In this document: piece after piece, positions 29,400 through 38,523 of the stretch
Position numbering within the stretch: position 1 is the first letter of the stretch
How the letters are laid out: the number at the start of each line of letters is the position of its first letter
Assembly: GCF_050876985.1 (NCBI RefSeq)
Contig: NZ_JBPAPP010000001.1
Strand: one strand, 5' to 3'
DNA length: 64,000 nucleotides
DNA from: Halopseudomonas sp002296055
GTDB lineage: Bacteria > Pseudomonadota > Gammaproteobacteria > Pseudomonadales > Pseudomonadaceae
The notes under the pieces: generated by a model
Databases searched by the model: none
What the model saw: the letters and a program-made list of their open reading frames with translations, nothing else
Told to the model about the DNA's origin: nothing
Made by a program: the position numbers and the translations under genes

Positions 29400-30302
29400 T
29401 TACTCCGGCGCCTTGGCGATCAGCTCGCGCTGCACGCGCACCGCCGTTCGCTTGGGGCGCACGTGCTTGCCACGTCCTTCAAGGTGGGCGCGGGTAAAGG
29501 CTGCGCCAAACAGCAGAATCATCGAGGAGTAGTTAACCCATAGCAGCAGCAGTGCCAATGAACCGGCCGCGCCATAGGCAGACGCAGTGGCGGAATAGGC
29601 CAGGTAAAAGGCAATCAAAAAGCGGCCCACCGTAAATAGCACCGCCGTGATAAAGGCACCCACCAGCACATCGCGCCAGGACAGCAGCACATCAGGCAGA
29701 ATCTTGAACATCGAGGCGAACAGCAGGGTGGTCAGGCTCAGCGACAGGGCAAATTCAATAGCGACCATCGCCGGCCCCGGAATCGGTAGCCAGCTGTCAG
29801 CAAAGGCCATGATGGCGCTGAAGGCGACCGACAGCATCAACGACACCAGCAAAATAAAGCCGATGGCCAGGATTAGGGTGAGCGACAGCAGCCGGCTTTT
29901 TACCAGCAGCCACAGGTTGTTGCGCGATGGCCGCGGCGCCACGCCCCAAATCTGGTTCAGCGATTGCTGCATCTTGGCGAACACGGTAGTGGCGCCCACG
30001 ATAGTGGCGAATATCCCGATCAGCGCCGGCCAGATACCGCTATTGTCGATCTGCGAGTTGGCCACCGCTGTCTGAATGACGCCCGCCGCCTCAGGGCCGA
30101 TGGTGCCCTCAAGCTGCAAAAACAACTGCCCCTGCACCGCACTCTCACCCAACACCAACCCAACCAACGCCACCACCACAACCAGCACCGGCGCAATGGA
30201 AAACACAGTAAAAAAGGCCAGCGCAGCGGCATAGATAAACGCCTGACTATCAAGCCAGTTCTGTACCGCTGCGCGGAAAATACCGAACCAGTGTTTGATC
30301 AT
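29400..30302 (-). CDS. YihY/BrkB-family inner-membrane protein
   Basis: A 300-residue integral membrane protein with six long hydrophobic segments. It shows the family landmarks AAALAFFTVFSIAPVLVVVV (about residues 25-44), VGATTVFAKMQQSLNQIWGV (about 103-122) and the C-terminal YGAAGSLALLLLWVNYSSMI, then a basic tail. Members were once annotated as ribonuclease BN by mistake; their true role is uncertain (possible transport or envelope function). It is leftward and stands alone; the upstream 314 bases contain an attC-like remnant and no gene. Confidence 0.88.
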   Translation of the reverse strand: MIKHWFGIFRAAVQNWLDSQAFIYAAALAFFTVFSIAPVLVVVVALVGLVLGESAVQGQLFLQLEGTIGPEAAGVIQTAVANSQIDNSGIWPALIGIFATIVGATTVFAKMQQSLNQIWGVAPRPSRNNLWLLVKSRLLSLTLILAIGFILLVSLMLSVAFSAIMAFADSWLPIPGPAMVAIEFALSLSLTTLLFASMFKILPDVLLSWRDVLVGAFITAVLFTVGRFLIAFYLAYSATASAYGAAGSLALLLLWVNYSSMILLFGAAFTRAHLEGRGKHVRPKRTAVRVQRELIAKAPE

Positions 30303-30616
30303 AGGGGTGTGCTGCTGGGGAATTTGTGAGTCATCGGAAGGACACCTTGTCTGTTACTCGTGCGACGGGGAAGCCGGCCATTGTAGGTATGACCGGCTCA
30401 GCTGGCCAATGTTCATGGGTGAGGCGACTAGAACGCCTGATCGGGCTGCGCCCTGCGTTGTCAGCTATCGGTCTCCCGCAGGGCATTCAAGGTTTAGTTC
30501 CAAGTTGTTAGATGAGTCTTGGGCTCGGAGGGCAGGGAGCCGGTAACATCGGTTGGCGCTACCGTTATAGGCACGCGCTTGAGATTCATCTTCATCAGAC
30601 CCTGCGCTGCTGATTG
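30303..30616. other. Left margin of the cassette island, gene-free
   Basis: This gap has no credible gene. It holds the degenerate attC-like site at 30428-30513 and, presumably, the YihY promoter. It marks the left boundary of the AT-rich cassette island. Confidence 0.5.
30428..30513 (-). repeat. Degenerate attC-like site E (left edge of island)
   Basis: On the minus strand ATCTAAC (30507-30513) fits the R'' consensus RYYYAAC. It is followed by a region with a perfect stem GCCCTGCG/CGCAGGGC and ends with GTTCTAG (30428-30434), a poor match to R' GTTRRRY. The plus-strand side, GGTTTAGTTCCAAG before GTTAGAT, resembles the L'-R' half of known Pseudomonas attC sites. It is probably a decayed site. 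Confidence 0.4.
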
Positions 30617-31123
30617 CTAACCTTGCGCCAGAAATGCCTCGTGGTACGTGACGTCTCCCTGCGGAAAGGCACCATCAAACGACAGAGCCTGAAAATACTC
30701 CGCAGGGACCCCAGGGAAGACCAACCCGTCGACAACCTTGAAGCCAAAGCGCCCATAGTAACTAGGGTCTCCGAGAACGACACAACCTGCCGCACCCGCC
30801 TTTCTGAGGTCAGAAAGGGCGCTCTCCATGAGTTCTGAGCCGACCCCTTTTCTTTGGTACTCAGGTAGCACTGAGATCGGACCAAGCCCAAACCAGTTGG
30901 CCGAACCGTCAGACATATTTACTGGAGAGATGGCAACGTGGCCTATAACGCCTTCATCTGATTCGGCGACTTGAGAAAGAAACAACGCATCAGCTCGACG
31001 AAGAGCCTTCACAATAAACTGCTCGGTGTGATCAGTGTGAGGTGCATCCCGAAAAGCCAGTACGATAACTCGGTGGATTAGCTCAACGTCACTTTGCTTC
31101 TCATTGCGAATATTAATGTCCAA
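30617..31123 (-). CDS. GNAT-family N-acetyltransferase (YhbS-like)
   Basis: A 168-residue acetyltransferase. The acetyl-CoA loop is seen in LGPISVLPEYQRKGVGSELM (Q/RxxGxG/A type, about residues 82-101), followed by CVVLGDPSYYGRFGFKVV, typical of the YhbS/COG3153 group. The start is TTG at 31123, giving MDINIRNEKQ, with GAGG nine bases upstream. The target substrate is unknown. It lies at the left of the AT-rich cassette island, with a degenerate site upstream, and is the only gene there with a recognisable fold; GNATs are common integron cargo. Confidence 0.8.
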   Translation of the reverse strand: MDINIRNEKQSDVELIHRVIVLAFRDAPHTDHTEQFIVKALRRADALFLSQVAESDEGVIGHVAISPVNMSDGSANWFGLGPISVLPEYQRKGVGSELMESALSDLRKAGAAGCVVLGDPSYYGRFGFKVVDGLVFPGVPAEYFQALSFDGAFPQGDVTYHEAFLAQG

Positions 31124-31317
31124 TTTCTAGCCTCATGAAGGTGATATCTAGGCATTTGGGCGGCGTACGGAGCGTGTGGATTAAGAAGCTGGAGGTTGTG
31201 GAGGTTGATTGAAAAAAACATCTGATCCCGTTTTTGGCAATATAGGAGAAGTAATAGTGGCTGCGGAGTAAGTCGCGTGAATTGCCCGGCGACAACAGCC
31301 GATTGTTAGTAGCTTTT

Positions 31318-31629
31318 CTACACATGCGGGTTTACTGACTTCAAGTGTTTTTTGTAGAGATACTCGACCTTGGCCGGGGTCATTTGTGCGCCACGGCATG
31401 ATGGGATTTTGTTGTCCCTAAATAGCTGAGATAGATCATCTATCGGCCACGGTGAATTTGATTTTTCGAGGATCAAATACAGCTCAGCGGCTGCTTGGAT
31501 GAACTCACGAGAATAAGTCGTTGCCCAGCTTCCAGGGCCATGGGTGTTCGGCAGGTATTCGCCTTGATATTTCTTACATGTAGCGACTAGCTCACGAACT
31601 TTGGCTTTCTTCGATTTAGGGATTTTCAT
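31318..31629 (-). CDS. Orphan cassette-type gene, 103 aa
   Basis: A 103-residue basic protein beginning MKIPKSKKAKVRELVATCKK. It ends with a Lys-rich helical tail (AKVEYLYKKHLKSVNPHV) and has an internal FRDNKIPSCRGAQMTPAKVEY stretch that resembles a helix-turn-helix or recombinase-like helix pair. That reading is speculative. The ATG at 31629 is preferred over an upstream ATG at 31752, because the extra 41 residues would translate an attC-like, Arg-rich non-coding stretch. It lies between degenerate sites C and D. No family was recognised. Confidence 0.55.
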   Translation of the reverse strand: MKIPKSKKAKVRELVATCKKYQGEYLPNTHGPGSWATTYSREFIQAAAELYLILEKSNSPWPIDDLSQLFRDNKIPSCRGAQMTPAKVEYLYKKHLKSVNPHV

Positions 31630-31644
31630 GAGACCCCGTGAGCG

Positions 31645-31727
31645 ACTAATGCTGCCGACACGCGTAGCTTTGTAATGGAGGCGAAGCCGCAACGTAAAAG
31701 CTGTCGCTGTTCTTCGCCTTGTTAACT
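31645..31727 (-). repeat. Degenerate attC-like site C
   Basis: The minus strand AGTTAAC (31721-31727, one mismatch to RYYYAAC) is followed by AAGGCGAAG, which pairs with GGCTTCGCC farther on. The site ends near ATTAGTC (31645-31651), a weak match to GTTRRRY, about 15 bases before the next start codon. It separates two orphan genes as expected for a cassette junction. Confidence 0.45.
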
Positions 31728-31735
31728 TTCTGGAC

Positions 31736-31969
31736 TTAAGCTCTTTTGGCAATCTTTAGTGCTTCTTCGCAGGCTCTTGATTCCGACACAAAATACTCTG
31801 CCGAGTTTACCTCGCCTCGTTCATGGACCTCTACCTTCCATTTGAGAAAACCCGCTTTTCTTATGGTGACGTCCATATCTGAGGAAAGTCTGTGGGTGTA
31901 CCGTTTCCCATCACCGGTGTAAGTCTTAAGCTTTGGATGAAGTATTTTGTGGAGTTCTGCAATATTCAT
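31736..31969 (-). CDS. Orphan cassette-type gene, 77 aa
   Basis: A 77-residue protein, MNIAELHKILHPKLKTYTGD onward. It has a predicted beta-rich middle (YTHRLSSDMDVTIRKAGFLKWKVEVHERG) and a helical C-terminus (SRACEEALKIAKRA). Small, AT-rich and without a recognised family. The ATG at 31969 begins only 6 bases after the R'-like GTTGAAC of site B, the spacing seen for genes in integron cassettes. Its stop is followed within 10 bases by site C. Function is unknown. Confidence 0.6.
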   Translation of the reverse strand: MNIAELHKILHPKLKTYTGDGKRYTHRLSSDMDVTIRKAGFLKWKVEVHERGEVNSAEYFVSESRACEEALKIAKRA

Positions 31970-31975
31970 TGTGAA

Positions 31976-32073
31976 GTTCAACGCCTCAAACACCGACGTG
32001 GTGAAATTGGCGAGTTTTTTGGAACAAAAAAGGTGGCAGCTTTGCCAAGTCCGAGTGCTTTGACTTGTTAAGC
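31976..32073 (-). repeat. attC-like site B
   Basis: Minus strand: R'' GCTTAAC (32067-32073) overlaps the stop codon of the 152-residue gene, and R' GTTGAAC (31976-31982) lies 6 bases before the next start; both match the attC consensus boxes RYYYAAC and GTTRRRY. The inner halves are imperfect inverted copies: AAGTCAAAGCAC pairs with GTGTTTGA plus a few unpaired bases. This is the layout of a folded attC hairpin. About 98 bases long. Confidence 0.65.
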
Positions 32074-32526
32074 TTTTGGCTCGAAATAAAGCTCATACCT
32101 TTCTAAGTGCTCCAGTTTGAAAAATTCTTGGTCTTCAAGATCTTCTACGGCATCAGGGTTTTCCTTACCTGGATTTAGAGATCTTATAGTTAGCTTATAA
32201 ACCCCAGTCCCAATATTAAACTCTGGATCATCATCACGACCATAAGCTGGTGATGATAATTTTACCTTGCCAGAATTGATAGTGATTTCAGTGATAGCAT
32301 CATGCCCGCCTTCAGGCAGTGCTTCGCTAGGAGCACCTTTGTAGATAGTCACAGCATGATCATTGTAATCACCGATAGTAACAACATGGATGCTGCTCTT
32401 GCCCTGAAGGTATCCTTTTTTAAGCACTTCATCAGACCACTCTTCATCTACCGCATAAGGGTCGGCATCACTGTCAAAGACATAAAACTGATAGTGATAT
32501 GCAAATATTCTGTGTTGTCCGATCAT
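32068..32526 (-). CDS. Orphan cassette-type gene, 152 aa acidic protein
   Basis: A 152-residue, strongly acidic protein with a beta-rich appearance (IFAYHYQFYVFDSDADPYAV, SSIHVVTIGDYNDHAVTIY, GVYKLTIRSLNPGKENPDAV). No signal peptide or membrane segment. Acidic, small and orphan proteins of this sort are often immunity or inhibitor proteins, but no partner toxin is present, so this is a guess only. It is flanked by attC-like site A (13 bases before its ATG) and site B (overlapping its stop). Base composition is clearly AT-richer than the core genes. Confidence 0.7.
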   Translation of the reverse strand: MIGQHRIFAYHYQFYVFDSDADPYAVDEEWSDEVLKKGYLQGKSSIHVVTIGDYNDHAVTIYKGAPSEALPEGGHDAITEITINSGKVKLSSPAYGRDDDPEFNIGTGVYKLTIRSLNPGKENPDAVEDLEDQEFFKLEHLERYELYFEPKA

Positions 32527-32539
32527 GACTTTTCGTGAG

Positions 32540-32627
32540 GCTTAACAGTGATTAGACAGAACGCAGCACAAATAGAGAACCGTGCGCTCGAAATAGCTAC
32601 GAGCGCCTGCCGTTAGTGCTGTTAAAC
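32540..32627 (-). repeat. attC-like site A (right edge of island)
   Basis: Minus strand: R'' GTTTAAC (32621-32627) and R' GTTAAGC (32540-32546) both match the consensus, and they are complementary except at one base. Inner flanks CAGCACTAACGGCAG and CTGCGTTCTGTCTAATCACTG pair imperfectly. A central stem GCGCTCG/CGAGCGC caps the fold. R' lies 13 bases before the ATG of the 152-residue gene. This is the best site of the set. Confidence 0.7.
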
Positions 32628-32823
32628 TTTTTTTAAGGGAAATCAAATGGTTATCACCCTCCTTGGTGGTTTGGGCGTATTCGCGCGGGTGCCTGTCTCC
32701 GCGAATACATTATTACCCGTCAATGCCGGTAGGCCCCGTATGCGCTCGAGCTCCTGCCGTTCCTGGCAGGGATGTGCCTAATCAATACACCATTTTGCTG
32801 GCCGGGCGCTACCGGTTTGTGGC
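32628..32823. other. Intergenic stretch with two hairpins
   Basis: No gene seen. It contains a perfect 9-bp inverted repeat GTATTCGCG/CGCGAATAC (32677-32685 and 32700-32708) and the hairpin CCTGCC-GTTCCT-GGCAGG (32753-32770). It lies between the cassette island and the alkA-like gene, and is where an attI or integrase promoter could have been, but I find neither. Confidence 0.5.
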
Positions 32824-33727
32824 TCAGTAGTCTTTGGCTGCGTTATCGGTTGGCATGGCCCAGAGGTGCGCGGCGACCAGGGCGCGCCAGGGGGCGAATT
32901 GGCTCAGCCATTGTTGGGTAAAGGTCTGGTTTGGCGGCTCGGGCAGGTTGAGTAGGGCGCCGAGGCGTTTGCGTACTACGACGTCGCCGTGCAGGGAGCC
33001 ATCCAGTGCGCCGTAGCCGCGCAGCAGGATGTAGCTTTGTGTCCAGGGGCCGATGCCTTTGATCTGGCTGAGGGCGGCGCTGATCTCGTCGGCTGGTGGT
33101 TGGGGCTGGGCTGCCCAGTGGTCGAGGGGCAGGGCGCCTGTTTCTGCGGCGCTGGCCAAGCGGGTGAGGGTGGCGGCTTTGCTGGCGGAGAGGCCGCAGC
33201 TGCGCAATTGCTCGGGGCTGGCGGCCAGCAGCTGATCGGGCAGCGGGTGGCAGATCATGCCGTTGGCCAGCGGTGTGCCGAGCTGGCGAATGAGTTTGCG
33301 GCGCACCGAGATGGCGGCTTCTACGCTGATCATCTGGCTGATGACGGCCCAGCAGGCGGCCTCAAAGGGGCTGGCGCTTTGTGGCATGCGCAGGCCCGGG
33401 GTTTGGGCGAGCAGGGGGCCTACTTCCGGGTGATGGCTGTGCGCGGCGTGCAGGCTGGCGATGTCTTGCTTAAGCCCCAGCATGCTGCGCAGTTGCTGCT
33501 CCAGTTGTGCGGGAGCGCTGTTGGTGCCTTGCAGTGTGGCCTGGGTCTGGCCGGGCGTATTGAAGTCCAGTTGCAGCAGGGCGGGTTGGCCCTGCCAGTG
33601 CAGGGCTTTCTCGATGCGCTGGTCTAGGGTTCGCTCGGATACCTGTTCCCGGTCACGGGCGTAGAAGCGCAGTACGTCCGCATGCCGAAAGTCTGCCGGT
33701 AGCGCGAGTGTCAGTGTGGTGTCTGCT

Positions 33728-33735
<8 letters not shown>
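32824..33735 (-). CDS. DNA-3-methyladenine glycosylase II (AlkA-like)
   Basis: A 303-residue HhH-GPD DNA glycosylase that removes alkylated bases. The N-terminal part is the AlkA-like beta domain; the helix-hairpin-helix motif IKGIGPWTQSYILLRG (about residues 219-234) and the catalytic Asp251 (SLHGDVVVRKRL) follow. The second acidic neighbour seen in many AlkA proteins is Gly here. ATG 33735 is chosen because it overlaps the ada stop by 8 bases, which suggests coupling; a longer frame upstream would overlap ada by far more. It forms an alkylation-repair pair with ada. Confidence 0.88.
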
Positions 33736-34792
<1,057 letters not shown>

Positions 34793-34917
34793 GGGCTGGC
34801 TCTGGCCGAGGTGTGTGCTGTGATGGTGCCTGTGCGGAGCGGTAGCCGCATCCACTATCTTGCTACTGAATCTGCAGACGGTCATCATCGGGCTGTTCAT
34901 GCCTGCCGAGTTTATTC

Positions 34918-36042
34918 ATGGTGCCCAAACACCTCACGTCCATCAATGATGTTGCTGCTGCCAGCTGGGATGGCCTGCTGGCGGCAGACTACCCGTTTTT
35001 GAGTCACGGTTTTATCCGTGCGCTGGAGGACAGCGGCGCAGTCTGCGCAGCCTCTGGCTGGCAGCCGGCGCACCGGGTGGTGGAGCGCGATGGCCAGTTG
35101 CAGGCGCTGCTGCCGCTGTATCTCAAGGATCACTCCTGGGGCGAGTACGTTTTTGACTGGCAGTGGGCCGATGCCTGGGAGCGGGCAGGGCGTGCCTATT
35201 ACCCCAAGTATCTGAGTGCGGCGCCGTTCTCGCCAGTGCAGGGGCCGCGACTGGTGACCCGTGATGCGGAGGCGGCCGGCGCGTTGCTGGACAGTCTGGA
35301 TACCGACCTGCAGGCGCAGAGGGTGTCCAGCTTGCACTTGCTGTTCAATACTAACGCCGAGAATGAGTGGCTGGCCGAGCGTGGCTGGCTGCAGCGGCTG
35401 GGGTGTCAGTTTCATTGGTATAACCGCGAGTACACGAGCTTTGATGACTTTCTGGCGGCGTGCAACTCACGCAAGCGCAAGAATTTTCGTAAGGAGCGGC
35501 AGGCCATTCGCGAGCAGGGTATTCATTTCCGCTGGCTGACCGGCGAGCAACTGGATGCCGCTGCCTGGGCGCAGTTCTACCCCTTTTATGCCGCCACCTA
35601 TTACAAGCGCGGGCAGGAGCCCTACTTGCCGCCGGCGTTCTTTACTCTGCTGAGCCGTTATTGCAACGCCAATGTGCGCCTGCTGTTTGCCATGCAGGGT
35701 GAGCGCGCGGTGGCGGGTGCGCTATTTATGATGGGCGGCGATACGCTCTATGGCCGCTATTGGGGCTGCCTGGAGGAGTACGACCGGCTGCACTTTGAAA
35801 CCTGTTTTTATCAAGGCATGGAGCGCTGCATCGCCGAAGGGTTAAAGCGCTTTGATGCCGGCGCCCAGGGCGAGCACAAGCTGGTGCGTGGCTTTGAACC
35901 GGTGTTGACGCAGTCGTGGCACAAACTGCAGCCCGGGCTGCATGAGGCGGTGGGGGATTTTCTGCTGCGCGAGCGCGCTGGGGTGGAGGCGTATCGGGAG
36001 GATGCGCTCAGCTACCTGCCCTATAGGCAGGCAGCTGAGTAA
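34918..36042 (+). CDS. COG3146/DUF482 acyltransferase-like protein
   Basis: A 374-residue cytoplasmic protein of the DUF482 (COG3146, FemAB-like GNAT) family. Recognisable stretches are PFLSHGFIRALEDSGAVCA (about residues 26-44), SFDDFLAACNSRKRKNFRKE (about 173-192) and GDTLYGRYWGCLEEYDRLHFE (about 274-294). The family has two tandem GNAT-like folds, and its substrate is not known; some members are annotated as peptidoglycan biosynthesis proteins. Divergent from ada with a 125-base gap. The start ATG at 34918 lacks a strong ribosome site. Confidence 0.8.
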   Translation: MVPKHLTSINDVAAASWDGLLAADYPFLSHGFIRALEDSGAVCAASGWQPAHRVVERDGQLQALLPLYLKDHSWGEYVFDWQWADAWERAGRAYYPKYLSAAPFSPVQGPRLVTRDAEAAGALLDSLDTDLQAQRVSSLHLLFNTNAENEWLAERGWLQRLGCQFHWYNREYTSFDDFLAACNSRKRKNFRKERQAIREQGIHFRWLTGEQLDAAAWAQFYPFYAATYYKRGQEPYLPPAFFTLLSRYCNANVRLLFAMQGERAVAGALFMMGGDTLYGRYWGCLEEYDRLHFETCFYQGMERCIAEGLKRFDAGAQGEHKLVRGFEPVLTQSWHKLQPGLHEAVGDFLLRERAGVEAYREDALSYLPYRQAAE

Positions 36043-36047
36043 GGGCG

Positions 36048-36614
36048 TTACTCCGAGCTCTCTTCCAGGCGGGTGGCGCTGATGATGCTGACCGGGTTGA
36101 CCGGTACGTTTTGGTGGCCGGCGCGGTTGGTGGTTTGCACCTTGCCGATGGTCTCGACCACATGCTGGCCGCTGACTACTTCACCGAATACCGCGTAGCC
36201 AAAATCGCGGCCACCGTGGTCGAGAAAGTCGTTATCGCCGAGGTTAATGAAGAATTGGCTGGTGGCGCTGTCGACAATCTGGGTGCGGGCCATGGCCAAG
36301 GTGTAGCGGCGGTTTTTCAGGCCGTTGTCGGCTTCGTTCTTGATCGGGCGGCCGGTGTCCAGCTGACGCATGTTGCTGTCAAAGCCGCCGGTTTGGATCA
36401 TGAAGCCCGGAATCACGCGATGGAAGATCACGCCGTTGTAGTGGCCGGCTTCGACGTAGCGCAGAAAGTTCTCGGTGCTGATGGGGGCCTGCTCTTCGTT
36501 CAGCTCGACGACGATGTCGCCCAGGCTGGTGCTCAGTTGCACGCGTGGATTGTCGGCCAGGGCGGCGGTACTGAGCAGGGTTAGGGCGGCTGCGCCAATC
36601 AGGTGTTTCAGCAT
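36048..36614 (-). CDS. ppiA: Periplasmic peptidyl-prolyl cis-trans isomerase (cyclophilin)
   Basis: A 188-residue cyclophilin. The signal peptide (about 1-20, ending ALA) is followed by the domain beginning NPRVQLSTSLGDIVVELNEEQAP. The active-site Arg is in VIFHRVIPGFMIQTGG, and ATSQFFINLGDNDFLDH and FGYAVFGEVVSG complete the pocket. It catalyses proline isomerisation in periplasmic proteins. It is convergent with the COG3146 gene (5 bases apart) and is followed upstream by an alpha/beta hydrolase gene 14 bases away, so the two are probably one operon. Confidence 0.93.
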   Translation of the reverse strand: MLKHLIGAAALTLLSTAALADNPRVQLSTSLGDIVVELNEEQAPISTENFLRYVEAGHYNGVIFHRVIPGFMIQTGGFDSNMRQLDTGRPIKNEADNGLKNRRYTLAMARTQIVDSATSQFFINLGDNDFLDHGGRDFGYAVFGEVVSGQHVVETIGKVQTTNRAGHQNVPVNPVSIISATRLEESSE

Positions 36615-36628
36615 GGATGACTCCGTGG

Positions 36629-37468
36629 TCAGGGGCTTGTAAGTCCCGCTTGGGCGGGATCTGTTATTGCGGCGGCCGGGCCGCTGTCGACCTCGGCGAG
36701 AAAATCCAGCAGTAACTGGTTAAAAGTGTCTGGCTGGTCGACCGGCGTAGCATGCCGCGAATCGGCGATGACTTCCAGCCGGGCATCGCCCAGGTGACTG
36801 ACGTACTCACGCTTGTGCTCGACCGGGGTGTAGTCACGGTCGGCGCTGACCACCAGCACCGGACAGTTGATGCGCTCCAGCCGGTTGCTCACACCCCAGC
36901 CGACAATGGCGCGCAGCGAGGCCAGATAGCTCTTGCGGTCGTTGGCGCACCAGCGGTCGATGAAGGTCTGGCGGTGGTGTTCTTGCTCGGGCTTGGGAAA
37001 CAGCAGCCGGGCCAGCCCCTTGGCGATTGCTGACATGGGCAAGACGTGGGCAAAGAACAGGCGCTTGCCGGCCATCCAGTATTCCAGCGGCTTGCGCGGA
37101 ATGACCTCGGGGGCGCTGTTGACGATGGTCAGGCTAGCGGGCACGTCAGGGGCGTCGGTAGCAAGCTGAAAGGCGATCATGCCGCCCATCGACAGGCCGA
37201 CGATATGGGGCTTATGCAGATCCATCGCCTGGATAAAGGCCAGGCAATCGCGGGCGAACAGGTCAATCGAGTAGCCCTTGCCGGTTTTGTCGCTACCGCC
37301 GTGGCCGCGCATGTCCAGACAGAGCACCCGGTAGTGCGGGGTCAGGGCGGGGAGTTGATATTCCCAGTCCTGCTCGCTGGACCCCAGACCGTGCAGCAGC
37401 AGCAGGGGCGGGCCGGAGCCCTGGTCGGTGTAGTGAAACTGACAGTCGTTCAGCGTGATCTGCGGCAT
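36629..37468 (-). CDS. Alpha/beta hydrolase
   Basis: A 279-residue alpha/beta hydrolase. The oxyanion motif is LLLLHGLGSSEQDW (about residues 22-35), the nucleophile is Ser93 in VGLSMGGMIAF, the acid is probably in VVSADRDYTPV, and the base is the His in IADSRHATPVD. There is no signal peptide. ATG 37468 (MPQITLND) gives the typical length; the longer frame starts only 10 residues earlier. It sits upstream of ppiA in the same direction. The substrate cannot be told; esterase or 3-oxoadipate-enol-lactonase-like activity is possible. Confidence 0.82.
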   Translation of the reverse strand: MPQITLNDCQFHYTDQGSGPPLLLLHGLGSSEQDWEYQLPALTPHYRVLCLDMRGHGGSDKTGKGYSIDLFARDCLAFIQAMDLHKPHIVGLSMGGMIAFQLATDAPDVPASLTIVNSAPEVIPRKPLEYWMAGKRLFFAHVLPMSAIAKGLARLLFPKPEQEHHRQTFIDRWCANDRKSYLASLRAIVGWGVSNRLERINCPVLVVSADRDYTPVEHKREYVSHLGDARLEVIADSRHATPVDQPDTFNQLLLDFLAEVDSGPAAAITDPAQAGLTSP

Positions 37469-37531
37469 GGGCAGGGTCCGAATGGCCGAAAGGGCCATTC
37501 TAGGCGCGGAATTGTTGGGAATTGAAGCCCT

Positions 37532-38425
37532 TCAATGGTCTGTCATCGAATGTTCAATGATCAGGTCGGCCAGAATGCGCGTGGCCGGGCCGACCGGGCG
37601 CTCCTTGTTGGCATAGAGAAACAGGTAGGCTGAGCGCTGGGCGCCTTGCTCCAGCGGCAGCGGCTTGAGCTGCTGGCTGTTCAGATACTGGACGATTTCA
37701 TGCTCGGGCAGCCAGGCAAACCCAAGGCCGCGTGCAACCAGGCGGGCGGCTGTACCCAGGCTGGCGACGGTCCATCGTTGTTCGGCGCCCAGCCAGCCGG
37801 AATCGCGCGGCTGGCGCTCCCCTGAGTCGCGAATCACCACTTGCAGGTGAGTTGCCAGATCATCATGGGTGAGGGTGCGTTGCAATTGATGCAGCGGATG
37901 ATCCGGGTGGGCAACCGCTACAAACTGCACGGCGTTGAGCTGCTGCGGTAGGTAGCCGGCGATGCTCAGGCCCGAGATGGCCAGATCGGCGCTGCCATCT
38001 TGCAGCCGCTCTTCCACGCCGGATAGCACTTCTTCGCGCAGCTGTACTCGGCAGCCGCGGCTTTGTGGCATAAAGGCGCGCAGTGCGCTGGCCAGGCGAT
38101 CGGTGGGGTAGGCGGCATCTACCACCAGACGTACCTCGGCCTCCCAGCCCTGATCCATTTCGCTGGCCAGCATCTCCAGTTGGCTGGCTTGTGCCACCAG
38201 GTGACGGGAGCGGCGCAGAAGGGCGGCGCCGGCTTCGGTCAGTACCGCTTTGCGGCCTTCGATTTCCAGCAGGGGGATGCCCAATTGTTCTTGCATGCGG
38301 GCGACCGTGTAACTGATCGACGACTGTGAGCGGTGCAGCGCCTCTGCCGCCTGGGCAAAGCCACCATGGTCGACCACGGCTTGCAGCGTGCGCCATTGCT
38401 CCAGGGTTACACGGGGTGCTTTCAT
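37532..38425 (-). CDS. LysR-family transcriptional regulator
   Basis: A 297-residue LysR regulator. The N-terminal winged helix-turn-helix is LEQWRTLQAVVDHGGFAQAAEALHRSQSSISYTVARMQEQLG (about residues 8-50), followed by a linker helix and a periplasmic-binding-protein-like effector domain. ATG 38425 (MKAPRVTLEQW) gives the family length. It is divergent from the small secreted protein gene (98 bases between) and from azoR beyond it; control of that pair is a reasonable inference. The ligand is unknown. Confidence 0.9.
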   Translation of the reverse strand: MKAPRVTLEQWRTLQAVVDHGGFAQAAEALHRSQSSISYTVARMQEQLGIPLLEIEGRKAVLTEAGAALLRRSRHLVAQASQLEMLASEMDQGWEAEVRLVVDAAYPTDRLASALRAFMPQSRGCRVQLREEVLSGVEERLQDGSADLAISGLSIAGYLPQQLNAVQFVAVAHPDHPLHQLQRTLTHDDLATHLQVVIRDSGERQPRDSGWLGAEQRWTVASLGTAARLVARGLGFAWLPEHEIVQYLNSQQLKPLPLEQGAQRSAYLFLYANKERPVGPATRILADLIIEHSMTDH

Positions 38426-38523
38426 CCTGCCATCCTCTGCCGTATTGTGGTTGCGGGGACAAACGATTGTCCTGCGCGGCGCCAGCGTAGTGCCGCAAGC
38501 CAATCTGCTGCAAGGAGCTAACC

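Noticed and set aside
30303..32823. Prophage or plasmid remnant as the source of the AT-rich island
   Set aside because: No phage structural, replication, transposase or relaxase gene is present; the attC-like layout explains it better.
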